Source: Burkholderia sp. NRF60-BP8 (lineage in GTDB: Bacteria > Pseudomonadota > Gammaproteobacteria > Burkholderiales > Burkholderiaceae). Taken from it: DNA of 64,000 nucleotides. Under the pieces are notes generated by a model. It saw only the letters and a program-made list of their open reading frames with translations. It searched no databases and had not been told where the DNA came from. Each line of letters opens with the position of its first letter. The stretch's first letter is position 1. Location: positions 62,001 through 126,000 of the forward strand of contig NZ_CP013373.1 of assembly GCF_001522585.2 (NCBI RefSeq), written 5' to 3'. The position numbers and the translations under genes were made by a program. Shown here piece by piece: positions 16,511 through 24,689 of this stretch.

Positions 16511-17728
16511 TCACTGCACCATGTTGTTCAGCTCGATGATCGGCAGCATCACGGCCAGCACGATCACGAGCACGATGCCGCCCATCGCGAGGATCAGCAG
16601 CGGCTCCAGCAGGCTCGTCAGGAACATCGTGCGGCGTTCCAGCTCGCGCGCTTCGCCTTCGGCCGCGCGATCCAGCATCGTCGTCACGTCGCCCGTCGCT
16701 TCGCCCGAACGAATCAGGTGCACGAGCACCGGCGGAAACGTCTTCACGTTGTTCAGCGCGCGCGACAGCGCGGAGCCTTCGCGCACGCGCACGATCGCGT
16801 CGTCGATGTTCGCGCGCATCGCGCGGTTCGACAGCGTCTCGCCGGCCGCCTGCAACGCGCGCAGGATCGGCACGCCCGCCGCGGTGAGAATGCCGAGCGT
16901 GCTCGCGAAGCGCACCGTGTTGTAGCCGCGCACGAGCTTGCCCGCGAGCGGCGCGGTCAGCACCCAGCGATCGAATGCGAGCCGGGGCCCGGCGCGCGAC
17001 AGCGTCGCCTTCACGAACCACACGACGAGCGCGACCGCGATCAGGATCGCCCACCACCAGTGCCGCACGAATTCCGACAGCGCCATCATCACGACCGTGA
17101 GGATCGGCAGCTGCTGCTTCGTGCTCGCGAACACGTTGACGACCTGCGGCACGACGTAGCTCAGCAGGAACGTGACGATGCCGAACGCGATCAGCGTGAC
17201 GATGCCCGGATACGTGAACGCCAGCAGGATCTTCTGCTTCAGCGCATTGCTCTGCTCGATGTAGTCGGCCAGGCGCGACAGCACGATGCCGAGCTTGCCG
17301 GTGTGTTCGCCGGCCGCGACCAGCGCGCGATAGATTTCCGGAAAATCGCGCGGATGCTGACCCAGCGCATTCGCGAGCGAATGGCCGCCGAGCACTTCCG
17401 CGCGGATCGCGGCCATCAGTTCGCGGATGTAGTCGCGCTCGGCCTGCTCGGTCAGCACGCCGAGCGCCTCGTCGAGCGGCAGCCCCGCAATCAGCAGGCT
17501 CGCGAGCTGGCGCGTGAGGATCGCCTGTTCGCGCTGCGACAGCTTGCGGCCGAACGCGAGCCGCTGCGAGCGCGCGCCGCGCGTCGCGCTCGCGGCCGGC
17601 TCGACGACGAGCGGGGTAAGCCCCTGCGTGCGCAACTGGCCGCGCGCGCTGCGCGCACTGTCGGCATCGATGACGCCTTTCTGCGCGCGTCCCGCCGCAT
17701 CGATCGCTTCGAAACGGAATGCCGGCAT
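16511..17728 (-). CDS. gspF: Type II secretion inner-membrane platform protein GspF
   Basis: A 405-residue polytopic protein with two GspF/PilC domains (about 70-195 and 270-395), each followed by membrane segments. Family motifs include ALGQHPRDFPEIYRALVAAGE and FPPVLVHLIRSGEATGD. It forms the core of the assembly platform and interacts with GspE and GspL. It starts four bases after gspE and is the last gene of the gspD-E-F run; gspC converges on it from the other strand. Confidence 0.96.
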   Translation of the reverse strand: MPAFRFEAIDAAGRAQKGVIDADSARSARGQLRTQGLTPLVVEPAASATRGARSQRLAFGRKLSQREQAILTRQLASLLIAGLPLDEALGVLTEQAERDYIRELMAAIRAEVLGGHSLANALGQHPRDFPEIYRALVAAGEHTGKLGIVLSRLADYIEQSNALKQKILLAFTYPGIVTLIAFGIVTFLLSYVVPQVVNVFASTKQQLPILTVVMMALSEFVRHWWWAILIAVALVVWFVKATLSRAGPRLAFDRWVLTAPLAGKLVRGYNTVRFASTLGILTAAGVPILRALQAAGETLSNRAMRANIDDAIVRVREGSALSRALNNVKTFPPVLVHLIRSGEATGDVTTMLDRAAEGEARELERRTMFLTSLLEPLLILAMGGIVLVIVLAVMLPIIELNNMVQ

Positions 17729-17732
17729 CGCG

Positions 17733-19232
17733 CTATGCGCCTCCCGTCACGCGCAGCACTTCCTCGAGCGACGTCGCGCCGGCCGCGAGCCAGCGCTCCG
17801 CGTCGTCGCGCAGCGTGCGCATGCCTTGCGCGCGGCCGGCGGCCAGGATCTCGGCATCGGCCGCGTTGCGGTGAATCAGCGTGCGGATCGACTCGTCGAC
17901 CAGCAGCAGTTCGTAGACCCCGCGCCGGCCCGCGTAGCCCGAATGCCCGCACTTGTCGCAGCCGACCGGATGCCACACGGTGCGGCCGTCCTCGTGCCGC
18001 TCCTCCTTGCAGACCGGGCAGAGCTGGCGCACGAGGCGCTGCGCGAGCACGCCGAGCAGCGACGACGCGAGCAGGTACGGCTCGACGCCCATGTCGGTCA
18101 GGCGCGTGACGGCGGACGCCGCATCGTTCGTGTGCAGCGTCGCGAGCACGAGGTGGCCCGTCAGCGACGCCTGCACCGCGATCTGCGCGGTTTCGAGGTC
18201 GCGGATTTCGCCGATCATGATCACGTCCGGGTCCTGGCGCAGGATCGAGCGCAGCGCGCGGGCAAAGGTCATCCCGATCCGCTCGTTCACCTGCGTCTGG
18301 CCGATGCCGGACAGGTCGTATTCGATCGGGTCCTCGACGGTCATGATGTTGGTCGTCGCGGTTTCGAGCCGCGACATCGACGCGTACAGCGTGGTCGTCT
18401 TGCCCGAACCGGTCGGGCCCGTGACGAGCACGATGCCGTGCGGGCGCGCGATCAGCTTGTCGAACTGCACGAGCGTGTCGCGGCCCATCCCGAGCGCTTC
18501 GAGGTTCAGGCGCTGCGCATCCTTTTCCAGCAGACGCAGCACCGCGCGCTCGCCGTGCCCGGTCGGCAGCGTCGACACCCGCACGTCGACCGGCCGGCCG
18601 CCCACGCGCAGCGTGATGCGGCCGTCCTGCGGCAGGCGCTTCTCCGCGATGTCGAGCTGCGCCATGATCTTGATCCGCGAGATCAGCGCGCCGTGCAGCG
18701 CCTTCTTCGGGCGCACGACGTCGCGCAGCGTGCCGTCGACGCGAAAGCGCACGACCGACGCATTCTCGAACGGCTCGATGTGAATGTCCGACGCCTGTTC
18801 GCGTGCCGCTTGCGTGAGCAGCGCGTTGATCATCCGGATGATCGGCGCGTCGTCTTCCGATTCGAGCAGATCCTCGACTTCGGGGATGTCCTGCATCAGC
18901 CGCGACAGGTCGACTTCGCCCTCGACCTCGCCGACCACCTGCGCGGCGCTGCCGTCCTGGCGCGCATAGGCCTGGTTGATCGCCTGCGCGAGCTCGTCGG
19001 CCGGCACGCGATGCACGGCGATCGAGCCGAAGTTGCGCGCGATTTCCGCGAGCGCGGCGTCGCTCGTGCGTTCGCTGATCCACACCTCGAGCGTGTCGTC
19101 GAGCTGATGCGCGATCAGCACCTGGCCGCTCTTCGCGAAGCCGTACGGCAGCAGGCGCGCGGCGAGCGGCGACGGCGGCTGGCGTTCGCCCGGCGCGCCG
19201 TCGTGAGTGGAAGACGCGAGCACGTCGCTCAC
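17733..19232 (-). CDS. gspE: Type II secretion ATPase GspE
   Basis: A 499-residue AAA-like secretion ATPase on the cytoplasmic face. It has an N-terminal domain that binds GspL, Walker A GPTGSGKTT (about 272-280), an Asp box (TVEDPIEYDL), Walker B DPDVIMIGEIRD (about 334-345) and the tetracysteine zinc site CPVC...CDKC (C405, C408, C425, C428) found in GspE proteins. The start is a GTG at 19232 overlapping the gspD stop (GTGA). The same reading frame runs open upstream through gspD, so longer frames are artefacts. Confidence 0.96.
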   Translation of the reverse strand: MSDVLASSTHDGAPGERQPPSPLAARLLPYGFAKSGQVLIAHQLDDTLEVWISERTSDAALAEIARNFGSIAVHRVPADELAQAINQAYARQDGSAAQVVGEVEGEVDLSRLMQDIPEVEDLLESEDDAPIIRMINALLTQAAREQASDIHIEPFENASVVRFRVDGTLRDVVRPKKALHGALISRIKIMAQLDIAEKRLPQDGRITLRVGGRPVDVRVSTLPTGHGERAVLRLLEKDAQRLNLEALGMGRDTLVQFDKLIARPHGIVLVTGPTGSGKTTTLYASMSRLETATTNIMTVEDPIEYDLSGIGQTQVNERIGMTFARALRSILRQDPDVIMIGEIRDLETAQIAVQASLTGHLVLATLHTNDAASAVTRLTDMGVEPYLLASSLLGVLAQRLVRQLCPVCKEERHEDGRTVWHPVGCDKCGHSGYAGRRGVYELLLVDESIRTLIHRNAADAEILAAGRAQGMRTLRDDAERWLAAGATSLEEVLRVTGGA

Positions 19233-21571
19233 TGCGAGGCTCCCGGCGCGGTGGTCAGCGGCTGTTGCGGCACCGCCTGCTGCGGCACGCTCTGCGGCTG
19301 CGCGGGCGTCGCCTCCGGCAACGGCTGGGCCGGCACCGGCGCCACCTGGCGCTGCAGCTGCTGGCGACGCATCTTGTCGAGATCGAACAGGTTGCCCGCG
19401 GCCGTGCCGCCCTGGCTCGGGCCGATCGGCATCGGCGGGACGACCGGGTCGTCCTTGTCGCGCATCACGTTGTTGTCCGACTTGTATGCGCCCGTCACGC
19501 CCTGGATGTAGTCGTAGCGGTTGGCCGTCACTTCCTGCGCGGTGCTGCGATCGGAAATGATCACCGGGCGCAGGAACACCATCAGGTTCGTCTTCTGCCG
19601 CTGCTTCGATTCCGAACGGAACAGCTGGCCGATCCACGGGATGTCGCCGAGCAGCGGCACCTTGCTGTTCGACACCTGGTAGTTGTCCTGCATCAGGCCG
19701 CCGAGCACGATGATCTCGCCGTTGTCGGCCAGGATCGTCGACTGGATCGAGCGCTTCGTGAAGGTCGGCCCGGTCTGCGCGTTCGTGGTGCCGCTGACGA
19801 CCGCCGAATCCTCCGTGTAGAGCTGCAGCTTCAGGATCCCGCCGTCGGTGATCTGCGGCTTCACGTGCAGCGTCAGGCCGACGTCGCGACGGTCGTAGGT
19901 ATTGAACGCATTGCTCGTCGTACCGCTCGTCAGGTTCGAATACGAACCGGTCGCGATCGGCACGTTCTGGCCGACGACGATCTTCGCTTCCTCGTTGTCG
20001 AGCGTGATCAGGTTCGGCGTCGACAGCACGTTCGCGTCGCTCACGCCCGAGAAATACTGCAGCAGCGCGCCGAGGCCCTGCACGCCGAACATGTTGTGCA
20101 GCCAGCCGATGTTGAGCCCTTGCGACAACTGCCCGAGATTGGCGGCAAGCCCGCCGCCGGTGATCCCGCCAGCGGCATTGGTCAAGCCGCCGGCCGTCAG
20201 GTTGACGATGCTGTTGCCCAGACCGCCCGGCGGATTCAGGTTCGTGCCGCCGAGAAACTGGCCGCTCGCCACCTGCCACTGGATGCCGAGGTTGCCGGAC
20301 GTATTCGAATTGAGCTCGACGATCAGCGCTTCGATGTAGACCTGCGCACGCCGTGCGTCGAGCTGGTCGATCACCGAGCGCAGGTTCCGGTAAACCGGAT
20401 CGGACGCGGTGATGATCAGCGAGTTGGTCGCCGAGTCGGCCTGGATCATCCCGCCCGGCTGGTTGTCGTCGCTCTTGTCCTTGTCGCCGCCGAGCAGGCC
20501 GCCCGTGCCGAGCCCGCCGCCGCCGGACGAGCCGCCGCCGTACGCCGACGAAGACGACGAGCCGCCCAGGCCGCCCGACGGCAGCGGCGGGGTGCCCGAC
20601 GTGCCGGTCGAGAAGTTGCCGCTCGACGACGAGCCGCCGTTCTGGTTGAAGCTGTTCGCATCGTTGGACGACGCCGACGAGCCGCTGTCGTTGCCGCCCT
20701 TGCCGAGCATCCCGCGCAGCGTCTTCGCGAGCCTGACCGCATCGGCGTTGCGCAGCGGCACGACGTGCATGTTGCCGGGCACCGCGCTCGGCGCGTCGAG
20801 CTGCTGCACGAGGCGCTTCGCGGCCGCGAGGCGCGACGCGCTCGACGCACGCAGCATCAGCGAGTTGGTGCGCGGGTCGGCCGTGACCGATACCTTCAGC
20901 GTCGCGTCGCTGTTGCCGATCGCGCCCGGGTCGAGCATTTTCTGCAGCTGCGCGGCGAGGTCGATCGCGTTCGCGTTGCGCAGCGGCACGACCTGCACCT
21001 GCGCGCCCGCGGCGCTGTCGACGCCCGCGATGATCTGCGCGATGCGGCGCACGTTGTCCGCGTAGTCGGTCACGACGATCGTGTTGTTCGCCGGGTAGGC
21101 CGTCACCGTGTTGTTCGGCGAGATCAGCGGCCGCAGCACGGGCAGCAGGTTGTTCGCCGATTCGTTGTGCAGCTCGAACACCTGCGTGATCACCTGGTCG
21201 CCGCGCGCCTGCGGCGCATTGCCGACATAGGTCGGCACGCCCTGCAGCTTCGCATCGGCTTCCGGCACGACCTTCAGCACGCCGTGATCCTGTACGAGCG
21301 CGAAGCCCTGCATGCGCAGCGCGGACTGCAGCGTCTTCAACGCCTGGTCTTCCGGCACCGGCCGTTCGGCCACGAGATTGAGCTGCCCCTTCACGCGGGG
21401 GTCGACGATGATGGTCTTGCCGGTCGCGGCGCCGATCGCTTTCGCGACCTGGTCGATATCCGCATTCACGAAGTTGAGCGTGACCTGAGCATAGGCGGCC
21501 TGCGAGACGATGATGCCGGCCACGAGCAGGGTCGTGGCGATACGCCGCATAACGAAGCGATTTCTTGTCAT
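19229..21571 (-). CDS. gspD: Type II secretion outer-membrane secretin GspD
   Basis: A 780-residue secretin that forms the outer-membrane channel. It has a signal peptide (about 1-28), the N0 domain (TLNFVNADIDQVAKAIGAAT), N1-N3 repeats, and a C-terminal secretin domain with VPIATGSYSN and GGLMQDNYQVSNSKVPLLGDIPWIGQLFR. A long Ser/Gly-rich low-complexity insert (about residues 290-374) interrupts the N3 region. The tail is Pro/Gln-rich; I see no clear pilotin-binding helix. It heads gspD-E-F. The ATG at 21571 lacks a strong ribosome site; an ATG at 21550 is an alternative within the signal peptide. Confidence 0.97.
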   Translation of the reverse strand: MTRNRFVMRRIATTLLVAGIIVSQAAYAQVTLNFVNADIDQVAKAIGAATGKTIIVDPRVKGQLNLVAERPVPEDQALKTLQSALRMQGFALVQDHGVLKVVPEADAKLQGVPTYVGNAPQARGDQVITQVFELHNESANNLLPVLRPLISPNNTVTAYPANNTIVVTDYADNVRRIAQIIAGVDSAAGAQVQVVPLRNANAIDLAAQLQKMLDPGAIGNSDATLKVSVTADPRTNSLMLRASSASRLAAAKRLVQQLDAPSAVPGNMHVVPLRNADAVRLAKTLRGMLGKGGNDSGSSASSNDANSFNQNGGSSSSGNFSTGTSGTPPLPSGGLGGSSSSSAYGGGSSGGGGLGTGGLLGGDKDKSDDNQPGGMIQADSATNSLIITASDPVYRNLRSVIDQLDARRAQVYIEALIVELNSNTSGNLGIQWQVASGQFLGGTNLNPPGGLGNSIVNLTAGGLTNAAGGITGGGLAANLGQLSQGLNIGWLHNMFGVQGLGALLQYFSGVSDANVLSTPNLITLDNEEAKIVVGQNVPIATGSYSNLTSGTTSNAFNTYDRRDVGLTLHVKPQITDGGILKLQLYTEDSAVVSGTTNAQTGPTFTKRSIQSTILADNGEIIVLGGLMQDNYQVSNSKVPLLGDIPWIGQLFRSESKQRQKTNLMVFLRPVIISDRSTAQEVTANRYDYIQGVTGAYKSDNNVMRDKDDPVVPPMPIGPSQGGTAAGNLFDLDKMRRQQLQRQVAPVPAQPLPEATPAQPQSVPQQAVPQQPLTTAPGASQ

Positions 21572-21693
21572 GGATGAATGGGTCGATGCCGGCTCAGGCC
21601 ACTTCCGGCGGTAGTGCTGGGATCCAGGTCCGAAAGAGGCGACATTAGCAGTTTTTCATGTCCGAAATATCACATTGATCCGAAGACTGTCTC

Positions 21694-21724
21694 ACATACG
21701 ACATGTATCCGGCATGTCGTATGT
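21694..21724. promoter_or_regulatory. Perfect 12-bp inverted repeat upstream of gspD
   Basis: ACATACGACATG (21694-21705) and CATGTCGTATGT (21713-21724) are perfect inverted copies separated by seven bases. The site lies 122 bp upstream of gspD and 227 bp upstream of the divergent transglycosylase gene, in a 380-bp intergenic region. There is no T-tract after either arm in the transcribed directions, so a terminator is unlikely. I read it as a probable operator for a dimeric regulator; the regulator is unknown. The rest of 21572-21951 shows nothing recognisable. Confidence 0.55.
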
Positions 21725-21951
21725 AAAATGTAAGGATCGATGTCACACTCCGCATGCCGGCCGTCGCCTCCGTCGTCGCTCCCGTTTCGCGATGAACCGA
21801 CACGGAAATGCGGTATAACCGGGCTCTCGTATTCCTGCCTGTCGCACTCCGACGGTCTGCCGGTATGATACGGGCGGCGCGTTTCTCGTCGCACTAATAA
21901 CGGGCACGGGTTTTCCCCGAGCCCCGCGCAATTCCTTTTCGTTTCCGCACG

Positions 21952-22437
21952 ATGAACAAACGGTTCGCTTCGATCGCGTTGCTCGCCGCCGGCGCGTGGT
22001 TCGCCAGCGGCAACGCACGCGCGGATTGTTTCGACGAAGCAGCCAAATACCAGCAGGTCAATCCGCTGATCCTGCGCGCGATCGCGTGGCAGGAGTCGCG
22101 CAACCGGCCCGATGCGCTGAACAAGAATACGAACGGCTCGGTCGACTACGGCCTGATGCAGATCAATTCGATCCACCTGCCGACGCTGTCGCGCTACGGG
22201 ATCGGCCGCGACACGCTGATGGAACCGTGCAAGAACGTGTACATCGCCGCGTGGCATCTCCGGCAGAAGATGAACCGCTACGGCAACACGTGGCAGGCGG
22301 TCGGCGCCTATCATTCGGAAACGCCGTCGCTGCGCGACAAGTACGCGCGGCAGATCGCCGGCATCCTGACGCAATGGAAGCTGCTGCCGCCCCAGCAGAC
22401 GGCTCAGGCCGCCCAAGCTACTCCGGCCGCGCAGTGA
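21952..22437 (+). CDS. Lytic transglycosylase, IagB/SLT family
   Basis: A 161-residue exported muramidase-like enzyme. It has a signal peptide (residues 1-24, ending NARA), then a single SLT domain with catalytic E48 in IAWQESRNRPDALN, the GLMQIN motif (about 67-72) and the AVGAYHS motif. C26 and C93 could form a disulfide. Enzymes of this small IagB-like type locally open peptidoglycan for secretion systems or pili. Its place next to the secretin gene suggests a role in inserting the type II channel, but it is divergent, not in the operon. Confidence 0.9.
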   Translation: MNKRFASIALLAAGAWFASGNARADCFDEAAKYQQVNPLILRAIAWQESRNRPDALNKNTNGSVDYGLMQINSIHLPTLSRYGIGRDTLMEPCKNVYIAAWHLRQKMNRYGNTWQAVGAYHSETPSLRDKYARQIAGILTQWKLLPPQQTAQAAQATPAAQ

Positions 22438-22580
22438 TGCCGCGCGGCGGCGCCGGCCGGCCGGCGCGCGTTTGATGCACAATGCGGGCTGACGCCGCCG
22501 TTTCGCCCGCGTGCGGGCCGGTCGCGCCCCCGCAGGGCGCCGCGGCCGCTTTTTCATCTTTTCCGTTGGTGCATATCATC

Positions 22581-23891
22581 ATGAATCCGGCAATGAAACA
22601 GCCGTTGCCCGTCACCGTGCTGTCCGGCTTCCTCGGCGCCGGCAAGACCACGCTGCTCAACCACGTCCTCGCGAACCGCGCGGGCCTGAAAGTCGCGGTG
22701 ATCGTCAACGATCTCGCGGCGGTCAACATCGACGCGTCGCTCGTGCGCGATGCGCAGGCGCTGTCGCACGTCGAGGAACGCCTCGTCGAAATGTCGAACG
22801 GCTGCATCTGTTGCACGCTGCGCGACGACCTGCTCGTCGAGATCCGCAACCTCGCGTCAGAAGGCCGCTTCGACGCGATCATGATCGAATCGACCGGTAT
22901 CGCGGAGCCGATGCCGATCGCCGAAACGTTCACGTTCGTCGACGACGACGGCACGTCGCTGTCGGCCATCGCGCGGCTCGACACGCTCGTCACCGTGGTC
23001 GACGCGTACAACTTCCTGCGCGACTACGGCTCCGACGACGCGCTCGCGACGCGCGGCATCGCCGCGTCGGAAGACGACGACCGCACGCTCGTCGAGCTGC
23101 TGATCGAGCAGATCGAATTCTGCGACGTGCTGGTGATCAACAAGGCCGACCTGGTCGGCGCGGACGATCTCGCGCGCCTGCAGCACATCCTCGCGCGCCT
23201 CAATCCGCGCGCGCACCAGGTCGTGTCGACGTTCGGCAACGTGCCGCTCGACGAAGTGCTGAACACCGGCCGTTTCGATTTCGACGAAGCCGCGAATGCG
23301 CCGGGCTGGCTCGCGTCGCTCGACCGCGCTCACACGCATTGCGACGACCCCGACTGCCAGGACGACCATCATGCGCACGTGCACGGCGAAGCCGACGAAT
23401 TCGGGATCGGCAATTTCGTTTACCGCGCGCGCCGGCCGTTTCACCCGGCACGGCTCTGGGCGCTGCTGCATCAGGAGTGGCCGGGCGTGCTGCGCAGCAA
23501 GGGTTTCTTCTGGCTCGCGACGCGCAACGACATCGCGGGTTCGCTGTCGCAGGCGGGCGGCGTATGCCGGCACGGGCCGGCCGGTTCGTGGTGGGCCGCG
23601 CAGGATCGCGCGGAATGGCCGGACGACGACGAGCTACTCGCTGAAATCCGCGCCGAATGGCTGGGCGATCTCGACGATCGCGCGGTCGGCGATCGCCGGC
23701 AGGAACTCGTGCTGATCGGCATCGCACTCGACGCCGATGCGTGGCGCGCGAAACTCGACGCATGCCTGCTGACCGATGCGGAGTTCGCGCTCGGCGCGAC
23801 GGGATGGGCGGCGTTCGACGATCCGTTCCCGGCGTGGGACGTCGATTCGCACGACGACGATCACGGCGACACGCAGATCGTGCACGCGTGA
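22581..23891 (+). CDS. CobW/COG0523-family GTPase, putative zinc metallochaperone
   Basis: A 436-residue G3E GTPase. The N-terminal domain has the P-loop GFLGAGKTT (16-24), the metal-binding CICC motif (75-78, in [15 protein letters not shown]), ESTGIAEP and NKAD. A His/Asp/Cys-rich segment near residues 250-275 ([20 protein letters not shown]) precedes the C-terminal CobW_C domain ([15 protein letters not shown]). These features fit ZigA/YeiR-like zinc chaperones, usually induced by zinc starvation through Zur; I could not find a convincing Zur box upstream. The ATG at 22581 or the one four codons on is the start. Confidence 0.9.
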   Translation: MNPAMKQPLPVTVLSGFLGAGKTTLLNHVLANRAGLKVAVIVNDLAAVNIDASLVRDAQALSHVEERLVEMSNGCICCTLRDDLLVEIRNLASEGRFDAIMIESTGIAEPMPIAETFTFVDDDGTSLSAIARLDTLVTVVDAYNFLRDYGSDDALATRGIAASEDDDRTLVELLIEQIEFCDVLVINKADLVGADDLARLQHILARLNPRAHQVVSTFGNVPLDEVLNTGRFDFDEAANAPGWLASLDRAHTHCDDPDCQDDHHAHVHGEADEFGIGNFVYRARRPFHPARLWALLHQEWPGVLRSKGFFWLATRNDIAGSLSQAGGVCRHGPAGSWWAAQDRAEWPDDDELLAEIRAEWLGDLDDRAVGDRRQELVLIGIALDADAWRAKLDACLLTDAEFALGATGWAAFDDPFPAWDVDSHDDDHGDTQIVHA

Positions 23892-23976
23892 AGCGTGTGG
23901 TAACGGCTCGTAAAAATAACCGTTAATTTTTGCAAGAGCGGCGCGAACTGTGGCGAAAATGCCGCGCGCGCCCAAC

Positions 23977-24006
23977 AAAAAACCCGCCGAGAGGCGGGTT
24001 TTTTTC
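23977..24006. terminator. Bidirectional intrinsic terminator between the CobW-type gene and hup
   Basis: The stem AACCCGCC (23981-23988) / GGCGGGTT (23993-24000) has a four-base loop, an A-tract before it and a run of eight T after it. It can end transcription from both convergent genes. Confidence 0.9.
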
Positions 24007-24022
24007 TGGAACAGGCGCGGAT

Positions 24023-24301
24023 TTAACGCTTGTTGACGGCGTCCTTGAACGCCTTGCCGGCCGTGAACTTGACCGTCTTGGCTGCCGGGATCTTGATGGT
24101 TTCGCCCGTCTTCGGGTTGCGGCCCGTACGTGCTGCGCGCTTGCCCGAACCGAAGCTGCCGAAGCCGATCAGCTGAACCGCATCACCCTTCGACACGGCC
24201 TTCTTGATGACTTCGAGCAGCGTGTCCAGCGTTTCGCCGGTTTGAGCCTTGCTGGCGCCCGTTTGGGCGGCGACGGCGTCGATCAGTTCCTGTTTGTTCA
24301 T
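24023..24301 (-). CDS. hup: DNA-binding protein HU
   Basis: A 92-residue histone-like nucleoid protein starting [20 protein letters not shown]. It has the HU signature [22 protein letters not shown] and the DNA-bending arm with the conserved proline in [13 protein letters not shown]. It compacts DNA and assists DnaA at replication origins; its position about 2.4 kb from the proposed origin is notable. The ribosome site AAGGAA lies before the ATG, and a promoter with a perfect -10 box lies upstream. Which HU subunit name applies in this species cannot be told from sequence alone. Confidence 0.97.
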   Translation of the reverse strand: MNKQELIDAVAAQTGASKAQTGETLDTLLEVIKKAVSKGDAVQLIGFGSFGSGKRAARTGRNPKTGETIKIPAAKTVKFTAGKAFKDAVNKR

Positions 24302-24350
24302 TAAGGTTCCTTTATCAGGTTAGGTTGACACGAACAGCGCGAACGCGCCG

Positions 24351-24378
24351 ATTATACGTGCGCGAACCGTGCCGTCGA
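24351..24378 (-). promoter_or_regulatory. Predicted sigma-70 promoter of hup
   Basis: On the minus strand a perfect TATAAT (24351-24356) is preceded by TCGACG (24373-24378, four of six matches to TTGACA) with a 16-bp spacer. It lies 50 bp upstream of the hup start. The remainder of the 24379-24689 gap shows no other supported element. Confidence 0.65.
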
Positions 24379-24689
24379 GAGTCAGACTCCGACGACACAG
24401 CGCCGAATCCTGGCCCGCGCGACGCGCCCTCCGGCTTGCCGGCGGCCACCCCGCGGTACGGCGTTGCTATGATAGCGCAGCGCAAACCCAATAACGACAA
24501 GGGTTTCAAAGATTTTCATCGGTATTTCGCCGAATGAATCGTCGATTGCCCGTTTTTTGACCTGCGCCAACCGGACAGGATACGCAGCGGGGTCCGCCCG
24601 TCCGTCGCCCCGTTGCCCTTTTCCAACGGCCGGTCGGACGGCCTCCCGCAATCCCTTGCCAGGCTTGGCTGCCACGTTTTTTGTTTCGC

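Noticed and set aside
17733..20279. 848-codon minus frame including gspE
   Set aside because: The first 350 residues are an out-of-frame reading of gspD; GspE begins at the GTG at 19232.
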